This document shows, piece after piece, positions 33,998 through 43,897 of a stretch of DNA of 64,000 nucleotides; position 1 is the first letter of the stretch; every line of letters starts with the position of its first letter. This DNA is from Rhizobium hidalgonense (GTDB taxonomy: Bacteria; Pseudomonadota; Alphaproteobacteria; Rhizobiales; Rhizobiaceae). The position numbers and the translations under genes were made by a program. The stretch spans positions 62,001-126,000 of the forward strand of contig NZ_LODW01000046.1 of NCBI RefSeq assembly GCF_002914525.1, written 5' to 3'. The notes under the pieces are model-generated. The model was not told the origin of the DNA and did no database searches. It was given only the letters and a program-made list of their open reading frames with translations.

Positions 33998-36457
33998 GTG
34001 AACATTCCATCACAGTCGAAACAGGGGGCGACCGATGTCTTGCTTGCGAGCATTGCGGCGCCAGACCTTCCCCTCGCTTTGGTTCAGACTAGAGTTGCCA
34101 GCATTTACGGCCTTACTGGCACATGGCGTCGCTTGGGCGGGGAACGGGAACAGAATTTTCGCCTCGTGACCGACGATGGACAGCAGTTCGTCGTCAAGGT
34201 GGCGTCGATCGAGGAACCAACGGAAAGCTTGGAATTCCAGATCGAAGCTCTCGAGCATGTCGCGGCGATCGATGCGCGCTTGCCCGTGCCGCGGGTCACG
34301 CGGACCTTGCAAGGCGAGCCCATGGGAAGCATCACCGACGAGAATGGTCGGATTCACATTCTGAGGGTTTTGAGCTTCCTGCCAGGGCAAACCCTGCTCG
34401 ACCGGATCAAGGCGGCCGGTCGCCCACTGCAGGCCGCCGAGCTGGTGACGCTTGGCTCGATGAGCGGGCGCCTGGCGCGCGCGCTGCAGGGTTTTCACGG
34501 GCGAGGGGCGCCGACGAGCATGCCGTGGGACCTGAAAAGCGCTCCCCTGCTGCTCGATCGGCTGCTGGTCCATATGCCTGAACGGATCAGGCCGGTCGCT
34601 CTGGCGCTATTGCCAGATCTGGCTCAGGCGGTATCGGAGCACCTGCCGAAGCTTCGCGCACAGGTCATCTACAACGACTTTCACGAATCCAACATTCTCG
34701 CGGAATTCGCCCCCGTTTTCAGCGTCCAAGGTGTCATCGATTTCGGTGACATGGTTTACGGACCAATTGCGCAGGATCTGGCCGTCGCGATCGCCTCGCT
34801 GATCCACTGGACACCGGACCAGGTCCTCGCGGCGACCTGTCTTGCACGGGGTTACCAGCTCTTCATGCCGCTGGAGGCGGAGGATCTTGCCGTTCTGCGC
34901 CGGCTCGTGCTCGCGCGCCTTCTGCTGCAGGTCGGCATCGTGGCCTACCAGTCGTCGGTCACCGGCCTGGATACGCCGCTCGACAACCTGCAAAGCTGCT
35001 ACATGGGCGCCATCGAACGCTTTGCCCAGGTGACGGATGCTGCTTTTGTCGCCGGAATTCTGCCGTCAGTCGTGCCCGTGAGCGTGCCGGTCGCAACTAT
35101 TCCGCCTGCCCCCATGCCGTCTCTGCTGCAGGACCGCGAATCCGTGCTCGGCAAGACTTATACATTCTACAACGAACCGCTTGAGCTAGTACGTGGCCGT
35201 GGCTCCAAGGTTTACGACGCGTCGGGCAAGGAATATCTAGACTGCTACAACAACGTCGCAAATCTAGGACACTGCCATCCCTATGTGGTCGGTGCCCTGA
35301 TGCAGCAGGCGAGTACGCTCAACACGAACTCGCGCTACCTGCACCGCGAGATCGTCAGGCTTGGCGAGCGGCTGTCCACGACGCTGCCGCCACATCTAGA
35401 TACCTGGATCTTCGTATGCACCGGCTCGGAGGCAAACGACCTGGCCGTGCGCATGGCGCGCGCGGTAACAGGCAAAGAAGGCATCGTCGTCACCGAAAAC
35501 AGCTATCACGGCAACACCTCGATCGGTGCGCCGCTGTCGTTGATCGACTACGATGCCAGCGACCGGCCCGACTGGGTGGAAACTGTGCCGCCACCAAACC
35601 TATACCGAGGCCTCTACAGATATGGCGACAATGACGCCGGTTCGAAATATGCCGGCCATGTCGATCAAGCAGCGCGCGTCTTCGTCGACAACGGCAAGGG
35701 GATGGCGGGCCTGTTGATCGATTCCATTTTCGACGCGAACGGCGCGCTCGTCCCCCCGCCGGATTATCTGTCGCAGGCATACGCCAACGTCAGGCGTCAC
35801 GGTGGGCTGACGATCGCCGACGAAGTTCAGATGGGCTTCGGGCGCTCGGGAGCCCACATGTGGGGCTTCCAGGCCTTTGACGTGGAGCCGGACTTCGTCA
35901 CCATGGGCAAGCCCATGGGCAACGGCCATCCGATTGCAGCCCTTGTGACCCGGCGCGAGATTGCCGCAGCCCTGCAAACAAGGGGCGGCTACTTCAACAC
36001 CTTCGGTGGCAACACGGTCTCGGCGGTCGTGGGCAATGCGTGTCTCGATGTGCTCTGGGGAGAGGATCTGCAGGGCAACGCGCGAAAGATCGGGGCTGTC
36101 TTGAAAGAAGGGCTCGATGACCTCATGAAGCGGCACGAGCTCGTCGGCCATATCCAGGGACGCGGTCTTTTCCTCGGCGTCGAGCTTGTCACGGATCGCA
36201 TCACGACAGCGCCTGCAAAACTGGCTGCCCGCTGGGTTCGCGAGCGGATGAAGGCCCTCGGCGTTCTCGTCTCATCCACCGGGCCGCTCGGCAACATCAT
36301 CAAGATCAGACCACCTCTTGTCTTCAGTGAAGCCGATGCCGCCAAGTGCCTTGAAGCTCTGGAGAACGCCCTCTCGGAGGTGCCTGCCGAGCTTCGCCAG
36401 AAGACGTCTGAGCAAGGGAACGGTCACCTCTCTCACCATTCACCTCAAACTCGCTGA
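33998..36457 (+). CDS. Bifunctional protein: APH-family kinase fused to class III aminotransferase
   Basis: An 819-residue fusion. Residues about 20-340 form an aminoglycoside-phosphotransferase/choline-kinase fold: FVVKVAS (ATP-site Lys), catalytic loop VIYNDFHESN (Asp227) and metal motif GVIDFGDMVYGP. A Pro/Val-rich linker (about 355-375) leads to a class III aminotransferase (about 385-800) with CTGSEANDLAVRMAR, DEVQMGFGRSG and the PLP lysine K638 in TMGKPMGNG. In animals the separate counterparts are hydroxylysine kinase and the phospholyases AGXT2L1/2, which act on phosphoethanolamine or phosphohydroxylysine. The likely job is to phosphorylate an imported amino alcohol and then eliminate phosphate and ammonia. 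The GTG start has GAGG seven bases upstream. Confidence 0.93.
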   Translation: MNIPSQSKQGATDVLLASIAAPDLPLALVQTRVASIYGLTGTWRRLGGEREQNFRLVTDDGQQFVVKVASIEEPTESLEFQIEALEHVAAIDARLPVPRVTRTLQGEPMGSITDENGRIHILRVLSFLPGQTLLDRIKAAGRPLQAAELVTLGSMSGRLARALQGFHGRGAPTSMPWDLKSAPLLLDRLLVHMPERIRPVALALLPDLAQAVSEHLPKLRAQVIYNDFHESNILAEFAPVFSVQGVIDFGDMVYGPIAQDLAVAIASLIHWTPDQVLAATCLARGYQLFMPLEAEDLAVLRRLVLARLLLQVGIVAYQSSVTGLDTPLDNLQSCYMGAIERFAQVTDAAFVAGILPSVVPVSVPVATIPPAPMPSLLQDRESVLGKTYTFYNEPLELVRGRGSKVYDASGKEYLDCYNNVANLGHCHPYVVGALMQQASTLNTNSRYLHREIVRLGERLSTTLPPHLDTWIFVCTGSEANDLAVRMARAVTGKEGIVVTENSYHGNTSIGAPLSLIDYDASDRPDWVETVPPPNLYRGLYRYGDNDAGSKYAGHVDQAARVFVDNGKGMAGLLIDSIFDANGALVPPPDYLSQAYANVRRHGGLTIADEVQMGFGRSGAHMWGFQAFDVEPDFVTMGKPMGNGHPIAALVTRREIAAALQTRGGYFNTFGGNTVSAVVGNACLDVLWGEDLQGNARKIGAVLKEGLDDLMKRHELVGHIQGRGLFLGVELVTDRITTAPAKLAARWVRERMKALGVLVSSTGPLGNIIKIRPPLVFSEADAAKCLEALENALSEVPAELRQKTSEQGNGHLSHHSPQTR

Positions 36458-36468
36458 AGGAGGCGAAC

Positions 36469-37440
36469 ATGCCGATTGCCGATCTCGTACATCCCGAATT
36501 GGGCGCTTATGAAAGCAAGGTTGTGATGCCTGACGACTTCGTTGAGTTTTGGGCGTCCACGATCGCTGAGGCGCGAAGCGCGGGTGGGGCTGTCGACCTG
36601 AGAAGAGCCGAGACCTCGCTGAAGGTGGTCGAGACCTATGATGTGACTTTTCCAGGTTTCGGGGGTCATCCGATCAAGGGGTGGCTTATCATGCCGGCGA
36701 TACGAGAAGGGCGCCTTCCACTCGTGATCCAGTATATCGGTTATGGCGGCGGCCGAGGCCTGCCACACGAGCAGTTGCACTGGGCGGCCTCCGGCTATGC
36801 TTATTTCCGCATGGACACACGTGGTCAGGGCGGCGAATGGAGCGTCGGCGATACGGCAGATCCGGTCGGCTCCACGGCAGCCTTCCCCGGCTTTATGACG
36901 CGCGGCGTTCTTGACAGGAACGACTATTATTACCGGCGGCTTCTGACCGACTGCGTGCGCGCTGTCGATGCCCTGATCGATCTGCCGTTCATCGATGCCG
37001 AGCGTATTGCCGTCTGCGGCGACAGCCAGGGCGGCGGGATGTCGATCGCCGCCGCCGGTCTTGATCCGCGGATTAAAGCTGTTATGGCGGATGTACCTTT
37101 TCTGTGTGACTTTCCGCGTGCGGTCCAGGTCGCGCTCCGGGAACCCTATACCGAGATCGTGGGGTTTCTGGCTCGGCATCGCGACAAGAGGGATAGAGTC
37201 TTCGAGACGCTAACCTATTTTGACTGCGTGAATTTCGCCCGGTTTTCGAAAGCGCGGGCACTCTTCTCCGTCGCCATGATGGACGAAGTCTGTCCACCCT
37301 CGACAGTGTACGCGGCGTTCAACGCTTATGCAGGGGACAAGCGAATGGTTGAATACGATTTCAACAATCACGAGGGCGGTGGGGCCTACCACGACCGCGA
37401 ACAAATGTTCTGGCTCGGAGAACTCTTCGGTATCGATTGA
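36469..37440 (+). CDS. CE7-type esterase (acetyl xylan esterase / cephalosporin-C deacetylase family)
   Basis: A 323-residue alpha/beta hydrolase. DTRGQGG, the nucleophile Ser186 in GDSQGGGMS, Asp272 in MMDEVCPPSTVYAAFNAY and His301 in NNHEGGG make the CE7 triad. AAGGAGG lies just before the ATG, 11 bases after the fusion-protein stop, so it is the last gene of this operon. CE7 enzymes remove acetyl groups from sugars and small molecules; here the context suggests deacetylation of an acetylated amine or amino alcohol rather than xylan. Confidence 0.9.
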   Translation: MPIADLVHPELGAYESKVVMPDDFVEFWASTIAEARSAGGAVDLRRAETSLKVVETYDVTFPGFGGHPIKGWLIMPAIREGRLPLVIQYIGYGGGRGLPHEQLHWAASGYAYFRMDTRGQGGEWSVGDTADPVGSTAAFPGFMTRGVLDRNDYYYRRLLTDCVRAVDALIDLPFIDAERIAVCGDSQGGGMSIAAAGLDPRIKAVMADVPFLCDFPRAVQVALREPYTEIVGFLARHRDKRDRVFETLTYFDCVNFARFSKARALFSVAMMDEVCPPSTVYAAFNAYAGDKRMVEYDFNNHEGGGAYHDREQMFWLGELFGID

Positions 37441-37690
37441 TGCCGGGCTGTCGATGGCTGTCAGAGATGACGGGGCCTATCCCAAGGCCGCATCATCGCC
37501 TGTAACTGAGCAGAGTTCGAGGGTGCTGAGAGTTGACCCGGGATTTGCGCCAAGAATTGACCCGCCTGTTAGATATCTTTCGGGTCGGGTGTTGTGGTCA
37601 AGGACTTGCCTTTCTTTGAAAACCAGGTTCGTTCCACCGGCTTCGAGGAAAGCCTCATAGCCCTTACCAGAAAGCATGCAGTCGAGGAAC
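37441..37690. repeat. Gene-free stretch with a 24-base-period repeat, possible IS end
   Basis: TTGACCCG occurs at 37533-37540 and again at 37557-37564, exactly 24 bases apart. The same period is seen in the IS remnant at 6615-6648, and such multiple terminal repeats are typical of IS21-type ends. No transposase fragment was recognised. A 71-codon minus-strand frame (37477-37692) exists but matches nothing I know. Confidence 0.4.
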
Positions 37691-37694
37691 ATGT

Positions 37695-37910
37695 ACGCCT
37701 CGCATCGCGCTCGGCTTCACGGGTCTTGTGCTCATGACTTGGTTCACTCCGCACAGCGGCAGATTCTCTCCAGTCGGTGCTGCGCTGATGCTCGCTGCGC
37801 CAGGATGCTGGGCCGGCGGGTCGCTTTGGGCACGGCGAGTGCGCCTGCCCGCGGACCCGATCGTAGCGCTGACGACGCAACTGGTCGCTGCCGCTACGGT
37901 CCTCCTGCCC
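37695..37910 (+). pseudogene. EamA/DMT-family permease fragment
   Basis: The frame reads RIALGFTGLVLMTWF, then FSPVGAALMLAAPGCWAGGSLWARR and DPIVALTTQLVAAATVLLP, which matches the middle of a drug/metabolite transporter (EamA repeat junction: LGFxGLVL and ALSWAxGSLxxRR). Neither the N-terminal nor the C-terminal half is present, and unrelated sequence follows directly, so it is an internal gene fragment. Confidence 0.65.
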
Positions 37911-37915
37911 GCGAA

Positions 37916-38037
37916 GTCCGCGATTCCGGCGCCTTGCTGGTCCGGCCGGCCACCATGTCGCCTGGCGCGCGGAGGAGGCGGTCGCCGATCCCGAAGGCGC
38001 GCTAAGCCGCGTGCTGAAGACGATTCTGGATCGGTGA
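37916..38037 (+). pseudogene. C-terminal fragment of an FAD-dependent aromatic monooxygenase, frameshifted
   Basis: VRDSGALLVRP in one frame and, after a one-base slip near 37948, HHVAWRAEEAVADPEGALSRVL in the next, ending at TGA 38035-38037. The join GALLVRPDxHVAWR is the conserved end of PheA/TfdB-type flavoprotein hydroxylases, which act on aromatic compounds. It abuts the DMT fragment with no spacer, so the two remnants were brought together by rearrangement. From 38038 to 38290 I see no recognisable gene. Confidence 0.65.
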
Positions 38038-38290
38038 GGGCATCAGGAGCACTGAAGAAAAGGGCTACTTCACCGAGGTAAATTCCGTCGAAGTCGTCAC
38101 GAGTCGCGATTTCAAAAAGAAGGGATATGTGGCGATCTCAACTTGCTGGTCTGTCGTTCGACTCCTTTCAACTTGCAAGAAAGAGCCATTTGCAAATGCG
38201 TCAACCACCGAAACGGAGTTGAGGAGTGGCCGACGGATGCTGGATCACTGCCTGCATCCGTCCGGCCCAGTTCATCTCGTTCACTGCTGG

Positions 38291-40393
38291 CTACGATAGC
38301 GGCAGGATCAACACGTCTCGCGCCGGCACTTCGAGCCGGTCCGCATCATACGCAAATTCAGGCGGCCAGGCGGCCTTCGCGCCCGAGAGCTTTCCTTCAG
38401 CGAGGCTGACTGATGTTGTCTGGTTCTGGCGTGTCGGGTTGACCAGCCATAGGAAGCTTGCGCTCTCCCCCCTGTGGATGCGAGCAAAGATCGCTTCGTT
38501 TGACAAGGTTACGTGCCGCGTCCTGGCGCTCCAGGCCACAAGCCCGGCAAAAAAAGCGGCATTGGACCTGCCGTCCGTGCGATAGAAGGCGACAGAGGGA
38601 TTGGTTCCGATAAGCAAGGTGCGGCCCTTGCCAAAGCGACTTTCGACGACTGCAAGGCGCCCATCGTCGAAATAGCCGCGCCCCGTGCCGCTTGTGAGGC
38701 GGTAAGATTGCAGCAGGCCTCCGCCATCGACGGCTATGTCGCCGACCTTGAAACGGATACGGTGGCCGATGTCGGGCATGAATTCAACGTCTTCCTCGCG
38801 CACTCCGAAGACCTCATCGAGCCCCAGATTGGGCTGCACCTGGCCGACATGACCACGGTCGCCGAAGTAGCCGGGGCAGGCTTCGGAAATGAGCGTGCCG
38901 CCTTTCTCCACCCAGGTTTTCAGGCGTGCCGCCTGTTCGGCGGTGAACATGATCGGGTAAGGGAAATAGAGAAAGTCATAGGAGTCGATATCGTCGATGT
39001 GGACCCAATCCGGTTGCAGACCCTGTTCGAGGAAGGCGCGGTAAGCGCCCCACATGGCTTCGGGATAGGGCTTTTCCTTGCGGTCATAGTTCAACAGGTA
39101 ATCCCATTCCTGCGTTTCGCGGACGACGAGGATGCCCACCTCGCCACGCACCGGCTTGGCTTCCCAAAGCACTGCCTGCGCCGGATCGTTCGCCCATTTC
39201 GCCATTCCACTCTGCATGTCCGAACGTGGCGTGCGGCTGCCGTCCATGCCATAGGCGCCGAAGGCGCCGAAGAGCGGCCCGTCGAGCAGCGGACGCCAGC
39301 GCAAGTTCAGCACGCCGCGCGCGCCGCCGGCAAAGGACGTCATACTCCAGATGCGGATGTCCTCGGGCTCGGCGACGCGGCCGTCCTCCTTGTCCCGGCC
39401 GATCACCTGCGGCTGCAGCCAGAGCGGACCGCCCTGACGCTCCGCATGCCAGAAGGGTTTGCCGCGGGCGGCGGCTCGGTTGATGTCGACCCCGTACCAG
39501 GTCTTCCACGGCTCGGTACCCTTGCGGGCCTGGATCCAGGTGAAACCGTAGATTTCGACCTTGGAAGCGGCAAGCCAGTCGTCGCAGCCATTGGCGACCA
39601 TGTTCGGGATCGAGCCCGAAATACCGTGGGCGGCAATGACGTTCTTCTGGTCGACCGCGCGGATCGTATCGATGCGCCATTGCATCTGATTATAGAAATT
39701 GTCGCGCTTGAACTGCAGCCAGTCGATGCATTCAGGATAGGGCGCCATATGGACCGGCGGCTCGATATCCTCCCATTCGGCATAGCTGTAGCGGTGCCAG
39801 GCTTTGGCGAGGACTTTCAGGCTGCCGTATTTCTTCTCCAGCCATCTGCGGAAGGCGGCTTTGGCATAGCTGCTGTAATCGACATCGGCGGAATAGTTGC
39901 ACTCATTCCAGACGTCGTAGCCATAGATCGCCGGATGGTCCTTGTAACGGGTGGCAAGCGCGGTCAAGAAATTGCCGGCCGCTTCCTTCACTTCCGGGCA
40001 GTTCAGCGTCAGCGCACCGGCGCCGCCGCCATTGTTGGAAAAGCCGCCGGTTGCCGCCGATACACCCATGGAGGAGCCGAGCTTGGTGCCGTCGGCATTG
40101 ACCTGCAGCGCATCGGCATATTTGCGCACGGCCCAATCCGGCACCGCATGAATGAGTTCGGCAATAATCGTCTTGATGCCGTTTTTCGCGGCAAGATCGA
40201 GCTGGCGGTCATATTCTTCCCAGTCGTAGACGCCGGGCGCCACTTCGATGGCGCTCCACATGAACCAGTGGCGGAAGATGTTCAGGCCGTCTTCGCCTGC
40301 TGTCGCGTAGTCGCGTTCCCAGTCGTCGCGCGGCGGATTGGACTTGCGGAAATAGACGGCGCCATAAGGGAATTGGATATCGTTTCTGAGCAT
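38291..40393 (-). CDS. Glycoside hydrolase family 42 (beta-galactosidase)
   Basis: A 700-residue retaining glycosidase. The N-terminal barrel includes FPYGAVYFRKSN, LNIFRHWFMWSAIEVAPGVYDWEEYDRQLD, the acid/base Glu164 in YDVWNECN and the nucleophile Glu318 in FWHAERQGG; a trimerisation-type domain (DYDFLYFPYPIMFTAEQAARL, GTLISEACPGYFGD) and a small C-terminal beta domain follow. There is no signal peptide, so it acts on sugars already imported. The ATG at 40393 follows AGGACAGGACA. It is the last gene of the leftward carbohydrate operon. Confidence 0.92.
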   Translation of the reverse strand: MLRNDIQFPYGAVYFRKSNPPRDDWERDYATAGEDGLNIFRHWFMWSAIEVAPGVYDWEEYDRQLDLAAKNGIKTIIAELIHAVPDWAVRKYADALQVNADGTKLGSSMGVSAATGGFSNNGGGAGALTLNCPEVKEAAGNFLTALATRYKDHPAIYGYDVWNECNYSADVDYSSYAKAAFRRWLEKKYGSLKVLAKAWHRYSYAEWEDIEPPVHMAPYPECIDWLQFKRDNFYNQMQWRIDTIRAVDQKNVIAAHGISGSIPNMVANGCDDWLAASKVEIYGFTWIQARKGTEPWKTWYGVDINRAAARGKPFWHAERQGGPLWLQPQVIGRDKEDGRVAEPEDIRIWSMTSFAGGARGVLNLRWRPLLDGPLFGAFGAYGMDGSRTPRSDMQSGMAKWANDPAQAVLWEAKPVRGEVGILVVRETQEWDYLLNYDRKEKPYPEAMWGAYRAFLEQGLQPDWVHIDDIDSYDFLYFPYPIMFTAEQAARLKTWVEKGGTLISEACPGYFGDRGHVGQVQPNLGLDEVFGVREEDVEFMPDIGHRIRFKVGDIAVDGGGLLQSYRLTSGTGRGYFDDGRLAVVESRFGKGRTLLIGTNPSVAFYRTDGRSNAAFFAGLVAWSARTRHVTLSNEAIFARIHRGESASFLWLVNPTRQNQTTSVSLAEGKLSGAKAAWPPEFAYDADRLEVPARDVLILPLS

Positions 40394-40501
40394 TGTCCTG
40401 TCCTTTCTATCGATGTCCGGACATGGCTTCGCCATCCGGAAAAAAGGGCTCCGGTGGAAGGCAATCGAAGATGTCGTCCGGGTGTTCTAGGTGGTCTTGA
40501 T

Positions 40502-41380
40502 CTAGCGCGGCCCTCCGGCGAGGAGCTCGAGCGTGCGGATAAGGGCGGAATGGTCGCGTTCGCCGTCGCCATTGGCAACAGCGGCATTCATGAGTTGCTG
40601 TGTGGCAGCCGTGTTCGGCAAGGACAGATCAAGCGCGCGGGCTGCATCGACGGCAAGCGTCATGTCCTTGCGGTGCAATCGGATACGGAAGCCGGGGTCG
40701 AAGGTCTCCTTGACCATGCGCTCGCCGTGCACTTCGAGAATGCGCGAGGCGGCAAATCCGCCCATCAAGGCTGCGCGCACCTTGGCCGGATCGGCGCCGG
40801 CGCGTTTGGCAAAGAGCAGCGCTTCGGAGACGGCCTCGATCGTCAGCCCGACGATGATCTGGTTGGCGAGCTTGGCGGTCTGGCCATCACCGACGCCGCC
40901 GACCAGCGTGATATTCTTGCCCATCTTTTCGAAGAGTGGCCTGGCTCGCTCGAAAGCCTCATCCTTGCCGCCGGCCATGATCGTCAGCGAAGCGGCCTTG
41001 GCGCCGACTTCGCCGCCGGAGACCGGAGCATCGACATAGTCGCAGCCGAGCGCTTCGATGCGCCTGGCAAAGTCCTTGGTGGCGACAGGCGAGATCGAAC
41101 TCATGTCGATGACGAGCTTGCCGGCCGAGAGGCCAAAGGCTACGCCGTCTCCTCCTGCGAAGAGCACGGCTTCTACATCGGGCGTATCCGGCAGCATCAG
41201 GATGATGATGTCGGAGGCTTCTGCGACAGCCTTGGCGCTATGGGCGGCCTTGCCGCCCTTGGTGACGAGGTGCCGCGAGGCTTCTTTCACGCGGCTCAGG
41301 TGCAGCGTATGGCCGGCATCGATCAGGTGTTCCGCCATCGGGCGGCCCATGACGCCCAGTCCGATAAAACCGATATTCAC
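40502..41380 (-). CDS. garR: 2-hydroxy-3-oxopropionate reductase (tartronate semialdehyde reductase)
   Basis: A 292-residue NAD(P)-dependent beta-hydroxyacid dehydrogenase. The Rossmann motif GFIGLGVMGRPMAEHLIDAGH opens the protein, VDAPVSGGEVGAKAASL binds substrate and the catalytic Lys lies in GDGQTAKLANQIIVG. GarR reduces tartronate semialdehyde to glycerate. It begins seven bases after the isomerase stop. Sister enzymes act on other beta-hydroxyacids, so the exact substrate rests on the neighbouring Hyi-like gene. Confidence 0.88.
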   Translation of the reverse strand: MNIGFIGLGVMGRPMAEHLIDAGHTLHLSRVKEASRHLVTKGGKAAHSAKAVAEASDIIILMLPDTPDVEAVLFAGGDGVAFGLSAGKLVIDMSSISPVATKDFARRIEALGCDYVDAPVSGGEVGAKAASLTIMAGGKDEAFERARPLFEKMGKNITLVGGVGDGQTAKLANQIIVGLTIEAVSEALLFAKRAGADPAKVRAALMGGFAASRILEVHGERMVKETFDPGFRIRLHRKDMTLAVDAARALDLSLPNTAATQQLMNAAVANGDGERDHSALIRTLELLAGGPR

Positions 41381-41387
41381 GTCTTGC

Positions 41388-42167
41388 TCACTTCCGATAG
41401 GGTTTCATCCAGCCAAGGCCCTCGCTGGTGTCAGCCTTCGGCTTGTATTCGCAGCCGACCCAGCCGTCGTAGCCGAGGCGGTCGAGTTCGGAGAGGACGA
41501 AGCCGTAATTGATCTCACCCGTGCCAGGTTCGTTGCGGCCGGGATTGTCGGCGATCTGCACATGGGCAATCCTGTCCTTCAGCCGGATGAAGGTCGGGAT
41601 CAGGTCGCCCTGCATGATCTGCATGTGGTAGAAATCATACTGGATGTAGAGATTGTCGGATGCGACCTTTTCGAGGATGCGCTCAGCGTGGTTGGTCGTC
41701 GACAAGAAGAAGCCCGGGATGTCGCGCAGGTTGATCGGCTCGATCAAGAGCTTCACGCCGGCATCGGCGGTGCGCTGAACGGCATATTTCAGATTCTCGA
41801 CCAGAACCTTTTCCAGCGTTTCGAGATCGGAACCTTTCGGCACGAGGCCGGAGATGACGTTGACCTGCGGGCAGGCAAGCGCCTTGGCGTAATCGAGGGC
41901 CAGCGAGATGCCGGCGCGGAACTCCGCGATACGATCCGGCAGGCAGGCAATGCCACGTTGGCCGCCGGCCCAGTCGCCGGAGGGAACATTGAAGAGCGCC
42001 TGTTTCAGGCCGTTTGCCTTGAGCGCATCGGCGACCTTTTCTTTTGGCTCGGTATAGGGGCCGAGATATTCGAGCGCGCCAAAGCCGTCTTTTGCAGCGG
42101 CGGCGAAACGATCGAGGAAGGCTATGTCCTGGTAGAGGAGGGAAAGGTTGGCGGAAAATTTCGGCAC
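41388..42167 (-). CDS. hyi: Hydroxypyruvate isomerase-like sugar-phosphate-isomerase fold enzyme
   Basis: A 259-residue TIM-barrel isomerase: PKFSANLSLLYQDIAFLDRF, LLIEPINLRDIPGFFL (metal Glu), QYDFYHMQIMQGD, HVQIADNPGRNEPGTGEINY and GCEYKP. These match Hyi and the related OtnI, which isomerises 2-oxo-tetronate. Paired with the GarR-like gene it would link hydroxypyruvate with glycerate. The GTG at 42167, with GAGGA seven bases upstream, is preferred; an ATG at 42185 in frame overlaps the transporter ATPase end. Confidence 0.85.
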   Translation of the reverse strand: MPKFSANLSLLYQDIAFLDRFAAAAKDGFGALEYLGPYTEPKEKVADALKANGLKQALFNVPSGDWAGGQRGIACLPDRIAEFRAGISLALDYAKALACPQVNVISGLVPKGSDLETLEKVLVENLKYAVQRTADAGVKLLIEPINLRDIPGFFLSTTNHAERILEKVASDNLYIQYDFYHMQIMQGDLIPTFIRLKDRIAHVQIADNPGRNEPGTGEINYGFVLSELDRLGYDGWVGCEYKPKADTSEGLGWMKPYRK

Positions 42168-42177
42168 TGGAACGTCC

Positions 42178-43887
<1,710 letters not shown>

Positions 43888-43897
43888 GGCTTCCTCC

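Noticed and set aside
38513..41512. A 999-codon open frame on the plus strand
   Set aside because: It is antisense to the GH42 and GarR genes; its length is a side effect of high GC in the opposite coding frames and its translation has no recognisable domain.
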